DNA of 64,000 nucleotides from Pseudarthrobacter defluvii (GTDB lineage: Bacteria > Actinomycetota > Actinomycetes > Actinomycetales > Micrococcaceae), in NCBI RefSeq assembly GCF_030323865.1, contig NZ_CP066362.1, forward strand, positions 2,542,001 to 2,606,000, read 5' to 3'. Below, in pieces: positions 12,446 through 23,620 of the stretch. The notes beneath the pieces were generated by a model. The model saw only the letters and a program-made list of their open reading frames with translations. It made no database searches and was not told the origin of the DNA. Each line of letters begins with the position of its first letter. The first letter of the stretch is position 1. The translations under genes were made by a program, and so were the position numbers.

Positions 12446-12920
12446 CGGCTGCTCCCCTGTCTTCTGGATCGTTGTAGATCTGGAGGCGGGCCCGGCTGAA
12501 GCCATGGATCTCCGCAGCCTGCCAAAGGACGACGGCAACCACCGCGCCGATGATGAACCACCGGCCGTGGAGCCATACCGGAGCGCCAATGGCGAACAGG
12601 ACCACCGCAAAGCCCACTACCTTGATGAAGTAGGTGGCGACGAACACACCGATCGCCCCCGACGGGTTGCTGCGTCCCACGAAGTGCCCCACCAGCAGGC
12701 TGATACCAAAGAACAGCATCACCAGCAGGCCACCGAGGACGCTCGATATGGCGCCGGCGAACCCGTTAAGGAGTGCGGCCGGGATGGCACACAGCACAAG
12801 CCCCACCGACGCGGCAATGGAACTGCGCTTGAGCAGGTTCAGCCACAGTGAGGGCGTGGGACCGGAGGCGCCAACGGGACCATTGCCGGATGCAGGTCCG
12901 GACTCGGCGTTGGAGGTCAT
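12438..12920 (-). CDS. AtpI-like four-helix membrane protein
   Basis: 160 residues from the ATG at 12920. About four hydrophobic helices (residues 31-135) follow a polar leader. Position (between wecA and atpB) and topology match the ATP synthase I protein of actinobacteria, which helps c-ring assembly. Its stop lies inside the next gene's first codons (8-nt overlap). An in-frame GTG 30 nt upstream is an alternative start. Confidence 0.7.
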   Translation of the reverse strand: MTSNAESGPASGNGPVGASGPTPSLWLNLLKRSSIAASVGLVLCAIPAALLNGFAGAISSVLGGLLVMLFFGISLLVGHFVGRSNPSGAIGVFVATYFIKVVGFAVVLFAIGAPVWLHGRWFIIGAVVAVVLWQAAEIHGFSRARLQIYNDPEDRGAADA

Positions 12921-13031
12921 TCGATCCCAATCGTCGGCACCACATGGCACATCGCCAGGAGGCAGGGGGTGGAGTGGCAGCTTGGGCTGCCCCTAAATTC
13001 TACATGAGATAGAAATAATTCAGAACCGGCG

Positions 13032-14144
13032 TTACGCCGTCGTTTCCGCATTTCCCCGCGACAGGTAGGGCCACGCCGTGACCAGTCCCATGACGAGCGT
13101 GGCAAAGATGTCCACCGCGAGCACGATTTGCCAAGGGAAGATTGCGAAGGCCAGGCCGCCGAACGAGAGCACTGCCGTCCACAGGTACATCAGGATGACG
13201 GCGGTGCGGTGCGAATAGCCGATGTCCAGCAGCTTATGGTGCAGGTGGCCGCGGTCCGCCGACCACGGGGAACGTCCACGGGCCGTCCTGCGCACCACGG
13301 CAAGTCCCAGGTCCAGCAGCGGAAGGAACAAGACGGCGAACGGAAGCAGGATGGGGATCACCGTTGAGATGCCGTTGGCGCGGTCGTAGAGGCCCGAGGA
13401 GATCTGCCCCGTGGACACCACACCGGCCGAGGCCATGAGCAGTCCGATCAGCATGGCGCCGGAATCGCCCATGAAGATCTTTGACGGAAACCAGTTGTGC
13501 GGCAGGAACCCCAGGCAGCCGCCCACCAGTACGGCCGTGATGAGGGTTGCCAGGTCCGAGTAGTCCAGCAGTACCGCGTTCCGGTGCACCCAGTAGGCGG
13601 TGAAGAAGAATGCCGTGCCGCCGATAATAGCCACCCCGGCGGCGAGGCCGTCCAGTCCGTCGATGAAGTTGAAGGCATTCATGGTGGTGACGATCAGCCC
13701 CGCTGTCAGCACCACGCGGAGCGTTTCGTTTTGCAGGTAGATGGGCTCCGGAACCCACGGAACGATGGTCATCCGGACACCCCAGAGGGCCACCGTCAGA
13801 CCGGCTGCGCTTTGCCCGATCAGCTTGACCCACCACCGGATGTCCAGCAGGTCGTCCGCCACGCCCACCAGGACGATCACGGCCGCGCCGGCCAGGACAC
13901 CCCAGGGGGAGAAATTGTTCCGGTAGATGTCCTTGACGAAGAACGACTGGCTGGCCACGACCAGCGCCACCATGATGCCCAGGAAGATCGCGACGCCGCC
14001 GAGCCTGGAGACGGGGATGGAGTGCATGTCCCGGCTGCGGATTGGCAGGTGCAGCTCAAGCCTGTGGCCCACCACCCGGGCGCCCCATGTGGCGGCGTAG
14101 GACACGATGGCAGCCGTCAGCCCCATAAGCAGGTACATGATCAT
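13032..14144 (-). CDS. wecA: Undecaprenyl/decaprenyl-phosphate GlcNAc-1-phosphate transferase (MraY/WecA family)
   Basis: 370 residues, about 10-11 membrane helices. The enzyme transfers HexNAc-1-phosphate from a UDP-sugar to the polyprenyl phosphate carrier. Visible family motifs are the Mg2+ Asp pair at 97-98 (GVADDLLDI), NAFNFIDGLDGLA at 156-168, FMGDSGAMLIG, and a His-rich cytoplasmic loop near DRGHLHHKLLD. The WecA-type loop and the position beside atpI match rfe/wecA of mycobacteria. It starts the glycan block completed by the two transferases at 14.4-16.1 kb. Two ATGs (14144, 14138) are possible starts. Confidence 0.9.
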   Translation of the reverse strand: MIMYLLMGLTAAIVSYAATWGARVVGHRLELHLPIRSRDMHSIPVSRLGGVAIFLGIMVALVVASQSFFVKDIYRNNFSPWGVLAGAAVIVLVGVADDLLDIRWWVKLIGQSAAGLTVALWGVRMTIVPWVPEPIYLQNETLRVVLTAGLIVTTMNAFNFIDGLDGLAAGVAIIGGTAFFFTAYWVHRNAVLLDYSDLATLITAVLVGGCLGFLPHNWFPSKIFMGDSGAMLIGLLMASAGVVSTGQISSGLYDRANGISTVIPILLPFAVLFLPLLDLGLAVVRRTARGRSPWSADRGHLHHKLLDIGYSHRTAVILMYLWTAVLSFGGLAFAIFPWQIVLAVDIFATLVMGLVTAWPYLSRGNAETTA

Positions 14145-14432
14145 GCGGCAGGCACCGTCTTGGGATTATTGGTGTCGAAGCCGTTCAGCTGCGCCGGCAG
14201 CCGGTCCATGGTGGAAGGGCTCACTGGCCGGGAATCTGTTCTTCGATAAATGAAACTTCTCCGTCGCCGAGCGCGCAGCAGGCAGTGCGCCAGACTTACG
14301 CGCAGCGCCTTACAGGGCTGTATTACAGTGGACTCTAGTCAAAGATACTAGTGCCACCGGCACCATGGCTCCGCGCCACACGGGCGCACAACAGGTGGGG
14401 AACTCCCTGGCGGCCATGCGGAAAGGACCCCC

Positions 14433-15329
14433 ATGACCCCCCGCATTGCGGTAGCCGCCGTGACGTTTGACCGGCCCAAGGAACTGTCCGTCCTGCTGGA
14501 TTCGATCAACGCCCAGAGCCGGCAGGTGGACACCATTTGCCTTGTGGACAGCGGCACCACCCCTGCTGCGGAGGTTGCGGCGGCGCACCCCAACGTTGAC
14601 TATGTCCGTTCGGAGGCCAACCTGGGCGGCGCCGGGGGGTTTGCGCTGGCAGCGCTCAAGGCGGTCGCCAGCGGTGCCCGCTGGGTTTGGATGATGGACG
14701 ACGACGCCGAGCCCACCGATCCGGAATGCCTCGCCACGCTGCTTCGTGAGGCTGAGGCCCGCGACCTGGAAGCGGTGGTCCCCTTGGTGACAGCGCCCGG
14801 GCATCCCGAGCGGCTGTCCTTTTTCTTCCGCCTTGACGGCAAAGTCACGCACGACCGCGCAGAGGTTGAAAAGCTCGGCTTCCTGCCGGACGACGGGCAC
14901 TTCTTCAACGGCGCGCTGATCCGCTCGGACGTGTTCTTCAAAGTGGGACTGCCGGATATGCGGCTGTTCATCCGCGGCGACGAGGTGGATTTCACCATTC
15001 GGCTCCGCAAGGCGGGGATCCGTTTCGGCACGGTGACAACCACCGCCATTACGCACCCCCACGCCTTCTCGGAAACCCAGCACGTCTACGGCGCCCGCTG
15101 GCATGTGATCGTTCCCGACTCCGCCTTCAAGCGCTTCTACTACTACCGGAACCGCGGCTACTTGATCCGTCGGTACTTCCGGGTGCGCTCGTTCGTGGCT
15201 GACGTGGGCGGCTACCTGGGCTACTTCCTGCAGCGCCGCGACCTGCGGGGCTTTTTGGGTTGGGCGCGTTCGTTCAGTACCGGCCTCCGAGGCAAGGGTT
15301 TTGCCCCGCTGGAGGACCAGAAGTTCTAG
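14433..15329 (+). CDS. Family 2 glycosyltransferase (rhamnosyl/galactofuranosyl-transferase type)
   Basis: 298 residues. A GT-A fold spans about 1-235: VTFDRPKELSVLL at the start, then VWMMDDDAEP with the metal-binding Asp triplet 89-91. RGDEVDFTIRLRKAG near 181 supplies the downstream acidic motif. The C-terminus is basic and Tyr-rich (FYYYRNRGYLIRRYFR), suggesting membrane contact. The closest known patterns are the WbbL/GlfT1-like enzymes that extend polyprenyl-linked cell-wall glycans. AAAGGA precedes the ATG. The gene is convergent with wecG; the two stop codons share CTAG at 15326-15329. The donor sugar cannot be read from sequence. Confidence 0.87.
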   Translation: MTPRIAVAAVTFDRPKELSVLLDSINAQSRQVDTICLVDSGTTPAAEVAAAHPNVDYVRSEANLGGAGGFALAALKAVASGARWVWMMDDDAEPTDPECLATLLREAEARDLEAVVPLVTAPGHPERLSFFFRLDGKVTHDRAEVEKLGFLPDDGHFFNGALIRSDVFFKVGLPDMRLFIRGDEVDFTIRLRKAGIRFGTVTTTAITHPHAFSETQHVYGARWHVIVPDSAFKRFYYYRNRGYLIRRYFRVRSFVADVGGYLGYFLQRRDLRGFLGWARSFSTGLRGKGFAPLEDQKF

Positions 15330-16090
15330 GCCGGGCCCCGGTTTTTGATCCGCCGGGCAACCAGGAGCCACAGCAGGACCCAGGGCTCCCCCAGCACGCG
15401 GTAGGCAACACGGCGGGGATGCAGGAGCAGGCGCCAGGCCCACTCCAGCCCCATCCTGCCCAGCCACCGCGGAGCCAGTTTCTGGACTCCCGCCAGCTGT
15501 TCGATAGCGCCGCCCACGGCACAGTAGACGGAGGGCGGCATGTCGCGCAGCCGCCGCTGCAGGACCTCTTCCTGGAGCGGCATGCCGAGGCCGAGCAGGA
15601 CCAGCTGGGGCTGTTCGCGGTGCAGCCACGCCACCGCCGCGTCCTCAAGGGCAGGATCCCAGCCCTCCCCCGGGAAGCCGGCAACATGGGCGTTCGGAAC
15701 GATGTCCTTCAGCCTGCTGACAGCACCCGCATTAGCATCGGTGCCGGCGCCGATTACGGCGATACGTTCAAGGCCGCGCACCTGGTGAAGGGCGGGCAGC
15801 CAGTCGGTGGAACCAAGCCGGTAATCCATCACCGGGCCCTCGGCGTTGCCGGTCCTCCCCCAGAGCCACAGCACCGGGGCGCCGTCCAGGAGCACCACGT
15901 CGCTTTCCTCATACAGCCGACGGAAGCCGTCGTCGGACAGGGTGAGCGTGACGCTGTGCAGGTTGTGGCCCAGGACGGTCCGGGTCCGGCCGTCCTCGAT
16001 GAACCGGTTGAGCTCCTCGACCAGCTCGGAAACGCGCAGGGGCGTCGCGTGGACGTCCAGGACCGGGATCTGCTGGCGGTCCAGCGCCAT
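15326..16090 (-). CDS. WecG/TagA/CpsF-family glycosyltransferase
   Basis: 254 residues. The family (GT26) adds ManNAc or a related sugar to polyprenyl-PP-GlcNAc. Signature stretches are VVLLDGAPVLWLW near 85 and LVLLGLGMPLQEEVL near 168, with CAVGGAIEQLAG following. It lacks membrane spans; the C-terminal basic helix suits membrane association. The ATG at 16090 overlaps the sua5 stop (TGATG), so it is coupled to a translation gene although its function belongs with wecA. A TTG one codon upstream is an alternative start. Confidence 0.87.
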   Translation of the reverse strand: MALDRQQIPVLDVHATPLRVSELVEELNRFIEDGRTRTVLGHNLHSVTLTLSDDGFRRLYEESDVVLLDGAPVLWLWGRTGNAEGPVMDYRLGSTDWLPALHQVRGLERIAVIGAGTDANAGAVSRLKDIVPNAHVAGFPGEGWDPALEDAAVAWLHREQPQLVLLGLGMPLQEEVLQRRLRDMPPSVYCAVGGAIEQLAGVQKLAPRWLGRMGLEWAWRLLLHPRRVAYRVLGEPWVLLWLLVARRIKNRGPA

Positions 16091-16902
16091 CAAGGCTGCT
16101 GGTTCCCGGCCGGCGTGGTGGGCTCTGCGTCGGCAGCCGGCACAGCGGAGGAGCCGGAGGCGGCAGGTGCGTGACCGGCGTCGTCCACCGTCTCCCCTGC
16201 GCCCGCCTGATCCGCTGCGGGTTCCTCTTCAGCCATGGGGATTTCCCCGAGGCCCAGGATTCCCGGGACGTGTTCGCGCAGCCGGTCAAGGCTCACGGCG
16301 CCGTTGCGGACCACGCGGAGGACGGGCCCGGTGGCGTCAACGATGGTTGAGGGCACGCCGGCTTCACCTTCCAGCGGGCGTGCGCCGCCTTCCAGGTACA
16401 CCTCCACCGAGTCGGCAAGCTGTTCACGGGCTGCTGCGGCCGTCTGGGCGGGAGCCTGGCCGGTGCGGTTGGCGGAGGAAACCGCAAGCGGACCGGTCAG
16501 GGTCAGCAGTTCCAGGGCAACTTCGTCGGCGGGCATCCGCAGCGCCACGGTTCCCTTGGTTTCGCCAAGGTCCCAGTCCAGCGATGGCTGCGCGTGCAGG
16601 ATGAGGGTCAGTCCGCCGGGCCAGAAGGCCTCGGCCAGCTTCCGGGCGTCCGCCGAAACCTCGGTGGCCAGGCCGTCCAGGGCGTTGATGCGCGGGATCA
16701 GGACGGGCGGCGGCATGGTGCGGCTGCGTCCCTTCGATACCAGCAGCATGGTGACGGCCTGCGGCGAGAATGCGTCCGCGCCGATGCCGTAAACCGTGTC
16801 CGTGGGGAGCACGACGCACTTCTTTTCGCTGATGGCACGCTGCGCGTGTTCCAGGCCCCGGGCCCGCTCGTCGTCAATGGTGCAGTCATAAGTTGTGGTC
16901 AC
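16090..16902 (-). CDS. L-threonylcarbamoyladenylate synthase (Sua5/YrdC)
   Basis: 270 residues. Makes the threonylcarbamoyl-AMP used for t6A37 modification of tRNAs that read ANN codons. The YrdC core covers about 10-215, with VLPTDTVYGIGADA at 31-44, the substrate-binding SKGRSRTMPPPVLI at 57-70, and LAVSSANRTGQAP near 140. The last 55 residues are an Ala/Glu/Pro-rich low-complexity tail in place of the Sua5 C-terminal domain. GTG start overlapping the prmC stop by 4 nt. Confidence 0.92.
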   Translation of the reverse strand: MTTTYDCTIDDERARGLEHAQRAISEKKCVVLPTDTVYGIGADAFSPQAVTMLLVSKGRSRTMPPPVLIPRINALDGLATEVSADARKLAEAFWPGGLTLILHAQPSLDWDLGETKGTVALRMPADEVALELLTLTGPLAVSSANRTGQAPAQTAAAAREQLADSVEVYLEGGARPLEGEAGVPSTIVDATGPVLRVVRNGAVSLDRLREHVPGILGLGEIPMAEEEPAADQAGAGETVDDAGHAPAASGSSAVPAADAEPTTPAGNQQP

Positions 16903-17804
16903 TGGCCCATTCTTTCATTCCGTGTGGACTGGTCTGCGAGCACGGCACTGGTGGCGCGCTCCTTGCCGTTCAGGTCCAGGTGCGTGGTGATGGCTGTCCA
17001 GGTCCCGCTCCTGCCAAGCATGGCGGCAGTCCAGCCGGCCTGGACTTCGGCGTGTTCCATGACGAAGTAGCCCCCGGGACGCAGCAGCCGGGCAGCTGAG
17101 GCGGCGGCCGCCGTCGGAAGTTCCATGCCGTCCGCTCCCCCGCCGTACAAGGCCTCGGGCGGATCGTGCAGGGCTACTTCGGGTTCGTTGGGGATGGCTT
17201 CGGCGGGGATGTACGGCGGGTTGGAAATGACGACGTCGACAGTTCCGTTGAGTTCCGCGAAAGCGTCGCGCAGGTCCCCCAGGATGAGGTTGACACCCAG
17301 CGGCGCCAGGTTCTTCGCCGCCCAGGCGTGCGCGAAGGGGCTGTACTCGACGGCGTGGACCTCTGCGCCGGGTACTTCATGGGCCATGGAGCCCGCGATG
17401 GCACCGGATCCGGTCCCCAGGTCCACGATCCGTGGGTGCGGCATTCCCTTGACATGGTCAATGGCCAGCTGCACCACTGTTTCGGTCTCCGGCCGAGGAA
17501 TGAACACGCCAGGTCCCACGGCCAGCTCCAGGTAGCGGAAATGCGCCACCCCGGTGATGTGCTGCAGCGGGATGCGGCTGGCACGTTCGGCCACGAGTTC
17601 GGCATAACCCTCCGGCACGGGAGTGTCACCCAGCATCAACGAGCGAAGGGGCCCCAGCCCAATGTTGAGCAGGTGGTCTGCCAGCAGTTCGGCGTCGGCC
17701 CGGGGACTGGGCACTCCGGCTTCCGCCAGGAGGGCCGCAGCCTCACGGACCGCTGCCGCCAGGGTCCGGGACGGCGCCGCGGAGGAGGGCTCGGTCATGG
17801 GCAT
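16899..17804 (-). CDS. prmC: Release factor glutamine methyltransferase
   Basis: 301 residues. N5-methylates the Gln of the GGQ motif in release factors, using S-adenosylmethionine. The N-terminal helical domain (1-85) binds the release factor; the Rossmann domain has the SAM loop VDLGTGSGAIAGS and the catalytic NPPYIPAEA motif near 193. Directly downstream of its substrate gene prfA. Two ATGs (17804, 17798) are close; the first has GGAA at a better distance. Confidence 0.94.
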   Translation of the reverse strand: MPMTEPSSAAPSRTLAAAVREAAALLAEAGVPSPRADAELLADHLLNIGLGPLRSLMLGDTPVPEGYAELVAERASRIPLQHITGVAHFRYLELAVGPGVFIPRPETETVVQLAIDHVKGMPHPRIVDLGTGSGAIAGSMAHEVPGAEVHAVEYSPFAHAWAAKNLAPLGVNLILGDLRDAFAELNGTVDVVISNPPYIPAEAIPNEPEVALHDPPEALYGGGADGMELPTAAAASAARLLRPGGYFVMEHAEVQAGWTAAMLGRSGTWTAITTHLDLNGKERATSAVLADQSTRNERMGQ

Positions 17805-17813
17805 GGATTCCGG

Positions 17814-18887
17814 TCAGTCGCCGATGGCGTCCAGGCGGGCCTGCTCGTCCATCTCGATGGCGGACTGGATGACCGGTTCCAGATCGCCGTTCATGACCTG
17901 GTCCAGGTTGTACGCCTTGTAGCCGGTGCGGTGGTCTGCGATCCGGTTTTCGGGGTAGTTGTAGGTACGGATGCGCTCCGAGCGGTCCATGGTGCGGATC
18001 TGCGACTTGCGCTGGGCCGAGTTTTCGGCGTCGATCTGCTCCTGCTGGTGCGCCAGGATGCGTGCCCGCAGCACGCGCATGCCGGCTTCGCGGTTCTGCA
18101 GCTGCGACTTCTCGTTCTGCATGGCCACCACGATGCCGGTGGGAAGGTGCGTGATGCGGACGGCGGAGTCAGTGGTGTTCACGGACTGCCCGCCCGGACC
18201 CGAGGACCGGTACACGTCGATCTTGAGGTCATTCTGGTTGATCTCGAGTTCTTCGGGCTCGTCCACTTCGGGCAGGACAAGTACGCCAGCGGCGGACGTG
18301 TGGATGCGGCCCTGGGATTCGGTGACGGGCACGCGCTGGACGCGGTGCACGCCGCCCTCGAACTTGAGGCGGGCGTAAACACCTTCGGCGGGGTCGTTGG
18401 AGTTGCCCTTGACCGCCACCTGGACGTCCTTGTACCCGCCAAGGTCCGATTCGGTGGCGGAGATGATTTCAGTCTTCCAGCCGCGGGACTCCGCGTACCG
18501 GGTGTACATGCGCAGCAGGTCGCCGGCGAACAGGGCGGCCTCGTCGCCGCCTTCACCGCCCTTGACCTCAAGGATCACATTGCGGGCATCGTCAGGATCG
18601 CGGGGAATGAGCAGGCGGCGAAGCTTGGCCGCGGCCGTCTCAAGTGAGGCCTCCAGCTCGGGCACCTCGGCAGCAAACTCGGGATCCTCGGCAGCCATCT
18701 CCTTGGCAGCGGCAAGATCATCCCGAAGGCCCTCCCACTTGTGATAGGCCTCCACAATGCCATTAAGCTGAGCCGACCGCCGCCCGAGCTTCCGGGCAAG
18801 CCGCTGGTCAGCATAAACAGCAGGATCCCCGAGCTGCGCCTGGATGGAGTCATGCTCATCAAGCAGGCCCTGTACGGACTCAAACAT
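17814..18887 (-). CDS. prfA: Peptide chain release factor 1
   Basis: 357 residues. Recognises UAA and UAG stop codons and triggers peptide release. The codon-reading tripeptide is PVT within [17 protein letters not shown] (near 187), and the catalytic GGQ is in [15 protein letters not shown] (near 233). Length is normal for RF1. The ATG at 18887 is the only good start. In mycobacteria rpmE separates rho from prfA; here it does not. Confidence 0.96.
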   Translation of the reverse strand: MFESVQGLLDEHDSIQAQLGDPAVYADQRLARKLGRRSAQLNGIVEAYHKWEGLRDDLAAAKEMAAEDPEFAAEVPELEASLETAAAKLRRLLIPRDPDDARNVILEVKGGEGGDEAALFAGDLLRMYTRYAESRGWKTEIISATESDLGGYKDVQVAVKGNSNDPAEGVYARLKFEGGVHRVQRVPVTESQGRIHTSAAGVLVLPEVDEPEELEINQNDLKIDVYRSSGPGGQSVNTTDSAVRITHLPTGIVVAMQNEKSQLQNREAGMRVLRARILAHQQEQIDAENSAQRKSQIRTMDRSERIRTYNYPENRIADHRTGYKAYNLDQVMNGDLEPVIQSAIEMDEQARLDAIGD

Positions 18888-18966
18888 CTATAAACCTCTT
18901 TCGACTTGTACAAGTCTAGTAACGCGACGGCTAGGGCACGAAGCGGGACGGTGGCGGGACTACCAA

Positions 18967-19080
18967 GCCGCGCGGGTTTTCCGCCCCGGGAGTGGCATCG
19001 GGCCTGCCGGAGCGTGGCGGCTCACGTCCGTCAGGACTGAGCCGCCACGCGAAGGGGCGGGGGCGGAAAACCCGCGCGGC
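18967..19080. repeat. Large nested inverted repeat between rho and prfA
   Basis: The outer arms are a perfect 21-bp inverted repeat (18967-18987 and 19060-19080; GCGGAAAACCCGCGCGG core). Inside is a second perfect 13-bp hairpin (19012-19024 with 19038-19050, core GTGGCGGCTCA) with a 13-nt loop. It occupies most of the 233-nt gene-free stretch. It could fold as an RNA stem for rho 3'-end formation, or be a REP/MITE-like element. No long U-run follows on either strand. Confidence 0.75.
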
Positions 19081-19120
19081 GAACCACGCAAGGCACCGAC
19101 ACCCCGCCCCTGTAACTCAG

Positions 19121-21241
<2,121 letters not shown>

Positions 21242-21536
21242 GAAGGATCCTTCCCCCTCGACGGCGTCCAGACTGGGAGCTGGACGCGATGATTTGATCT
21301 GGGCTGCAGTTCAGATCTGCAGCCGGGATTGTTCGGCCTTGCCGGTTGGATTTCGGCCAGCAGGGCCGGATACTGATTCACCTTGCGCTGCGCCCATGGC
21401 ACAACGCCGGGCTGACGGTTCAGGGGCAGTTGGATGCTGCAGATTCCTGCGACAGACCAAGCAGGCGGCACCGGAATACATTCACAGTGGTAGATCAAAC
21501 AGCAACTGAATGCAGGAGCAGATCAGATAGGCGGAA
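21242..21536 (-). promoter_or_regulatory. thrB-rho intergenic / rho leader
   Basis: This 295-nt gene-free stretch would carry the rho promoter and leader. Two hairpins are visible in the leader: GGCTGCAG/CTGCAGCC (21302-21309 with 21317-21324) and GCGTCCA/TGGACGC (21264-21270 with 21281-21287). Rho commonly autoregulates through its leader. I cannot assign a -10/-35 pair with confidence. Confidence 0.4.
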
Positions 21537-22511
21537 TTACCGCCGGTGCAAGTCCACCTTAGCACCTTCGACGTCCACTGCGAGCTTCAGCACGCGCCAG
21601 CCGATGTCCGGCGTGTTCTCTGCCGTAAAGGCCTGGATGAAGGCCAGTGCATCAGCAGCCTGGAGCTCACCGTTGGCCAGGACCAGGACGGTGGGCCCGG
21701 CCCCGGAAACCACCGCCGCGTAGCCCGCCCGGCGCAACGCGCCGATCAGGGCTGCGCTGGGCCGCATGGCTTCTGCACGGTAGCTCTGGTGCAGGTAGTC
21801 TTCCGTGCCCGGCAGCAGGAATTCAGGCTTTTGCGTGAGCGCATGGATCAGCAGCGCTGCCCGGCCGGAATTCATCGCCGCGGCGTGGTGTCCCACCGAT
21901 GCGGGCAGCAGGGCGCGGGCAGCTTCAGTGGAGAGTTCGAAATCCGGGACCGCCACGATGGGGATAACGGACCCGGCGACGGTGGCGCTGGTGCTGCTGT
22001 ACTGCTCACTGTCCTGCCATGACAGCGCCAGTCCGCCGAAAATCGCCGGTGCCACGTTGTCCGGGTGGCCCTCGAGTTCGCTGGTGAGCTGGAGGATCCA
22101 CTCCTTTCCGCGTTGGCTTTCGGCGGGCACCATGGCGTTGGCGGCCGAAACTGCGGCCACCACGGCGGAAGCAGAGGAACCCAGCCCACGCCCGTGCGGG
22201 TTGACGTTCCGGGCGGTCACCTTCAGTCCGCCGTGGCGGTAGCCCAGGCGTTCGAAAGCGGCATCCATGGCGCGTATTACCAGGTGACTGGCGTCCCGCG
22301 GCAGGGTATCGGCACCCTCGCCGCTGAGCTCGAACACGAGTTCGTCCGTGTCCAGGCTCTCCACCGTCAGTGTGTCGTGCAGTGCAAGTGCCAGCCCGAG
22401 GCTGTCGTAGCCGGGCCCAAGGTTGGCCGTGGTAGCGGGAACGCGGACGGTGACGCGCTGGCCCGGTTCAATCAGTTGCAGTCCGATGGCGGCCTGCGAG
22501 GTGGTGTCCAA
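21537..22511 (-). CDS. thrB: Homoserine kinase
   Basis: 324 residues. Phosphorylates homoserine to O-phosphohomoserine, the substrate of ThrC. GHMP kinase: the ATP-binding loop is GRGLGSSASAVVAAVSA near 110-126, and the N-terminal VRVPATTANLGPGYDSLGLAL is diagnostic. The C-terminal AVVSGAGPTVLVL motif is near 267. The only in-frame start at this position is TTG, 2 nt after the thrC stop. Confidence 0.95.
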   Translation of the reverse strand: MDTTSQAAIGLQLIEPGQRVTVRVPATTANLGPGYDSLGLALALHDTLTVESLDTDELVFELSGEGADTLPRDASHLVIRAMDAAFERLGYRHGGLKVTARNVNPHGRGLGSSASAVVAAVSAANAMVPAESQRGKEWILQLTSELEGHPDNVAPAIFGGLALSWQDSEQYSSTSATVAGSVIPIVAVPDFELSTEAARALLPASVGHHAAAMNSGRAALLIHALTQKPEFLLPGTEDYLHQSYRAEAMRPSAALIGALRRAGYAAVVSGAGPTVLVLANGELQAADALAFIQAFTAENTPDIGWRVLKLAVDVEGAKVDLHRR

Positions 22512-22513
22512 GG

Positions 22514-23620
22514 CTATTTTTCTTCCAGTCCCAGCTCAGCAGCAACGGTGACGACGTCGTTCGGAACCTTGACCGGCTGGACGTCGCTGCCGTCTTCGGT
22601 ACGGAGGGCCCACTGGGGGTCCTTGAGTCCGTGTCCGGTAACGGTGATGACGATCTTCTTTCCGCTTGGAACTTCACCGGCGGCATGCTTCTTGAGCAGG
22701 CCTGCCACGCCGGCGGCGGAACCGGGCTCCACGAAGACGCCTTCCTTGGCTGACAGCCAGCGGTGGGCGTTCAGGATCTCTTCATCGGTGACGGCATCGA
22801 TCAGCCCGCCGGACTCGTCACGGGCGCCCACGGCCCCGTCCCAGGAGGCGGGGTTTCCGATGCGGATAGCGGTGGCGATGGTATCCGGTTCGGTGATGGG
22901 GTGGCCCGCAACGAATGGTGCAGCCCCGGCGGCCTGGAAACCCCACATGGCCGGGGTCTTGGTGGACACGGCGGGCAGGGTGCCGGCGGTATCTGACTCG
23001 AAGGGCGCGGAGTATTCCTTGTAGCCCTTCCAGTACGCGGTGATGTTGCCGGCGTTCCCGACGGGCAGGACGTGGATGTCGGGTGCGTCGCCCAGGGCGT
23101 CCACCACTTCAAAGGCGCCGGTCTTCTGGCCCTGGATGCGGGCAGGGTTGACGGAGTTCACCAGGAAAACGGGGTAGGACTCCCCCAGCTTGCGGGCGAT
23201 GTCCAGGCAGTTATCGAAGTTGCCGTCCACCTGCAGAAGAGTGGCGCCGTGGGCAATCGCCTGGCTGAGCTTGCCCATGGAGATCTTGCCTTCCGGCACC
23301 AGGACGGCGCACTTCAGGCCGGCAGCGGTTGCGTAGGCGGCGGCGGATGCGGACGTATTGCCGGTGGAAGCGCAAACCACTGCCTTGGCTCCTGAAGCGA
23401 CGGCTGCAGTCATGGCCATGGTCATGCCGCGGTCCTTGAAGGAGCCGGTGGGGTTCATGCCCTCCACCTTGAGGTAGACCTCGGAACCGGTCAGTTCGGA
23501 GAGCTTCTGTGCGTGCACCAGGGGGGTGCCGCCCTCGCCCAGGGTGATGACCCTGGTGGACTCCGTCACGGGCAGACGGTCAGCGTATTCGCGGATGACA
23601 CCGCGCCATTGGTGAGCCAC
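22514..23620 (-). CDS. thrC: Threonine synthase
   Basis: 368 residues. A PLP enzyme that converts O-phosphohomoserine to threonine. The cofactor lysine is in [10 protein letters not shown] near residue 61, the phosphate loop is [13 protein letters not shown] near 194, and the protein is of the short actinobacterial type ([17 protein letters not shown] start). GTG start with AAGGAG 10 nt before it, inside the last codons of hom. Confidence 0.96.
   Translation of the reverse strand: MAHQWRGVIREYADRLPVTESTRVITLGEGGTPLVHAQKLSELTGSEVYLKVEGMNPTGSFKDRGMTMAMTAAVASGAKAVVCASTGNTSASAAAYATAAGLKCAVLVPEGKISMGKLSQAIAHGATLLQVDGNFDNCLDIARKLGESYPVFLVNSVNPARIQGQKTGAFEVVDALGDAPDIHVLPVGNAGNITAYWKGYKEYSAPFESDTAGTLPAVSTKTPAMWGFQAAGAAPFVAGHPITEPDTIATAIRIGNPASWDGAVGARDESGGLIDAVTDEEILNAHRWLSAKEGVFVEPGSAAGVAGLLKKHAAGEVPSGKKIVITVTGHGLKDPQWALRTEDGSDVQPVKVPNDVVTVAAELGLEEK

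Noticed and set aside
18888..19120. Possible rpmE (bL31) between rho and prfA, expected from mycobacterial order
   Set aside because: No bL31-like frame with CxxC zinc motifs is present; only the inverted repeat.
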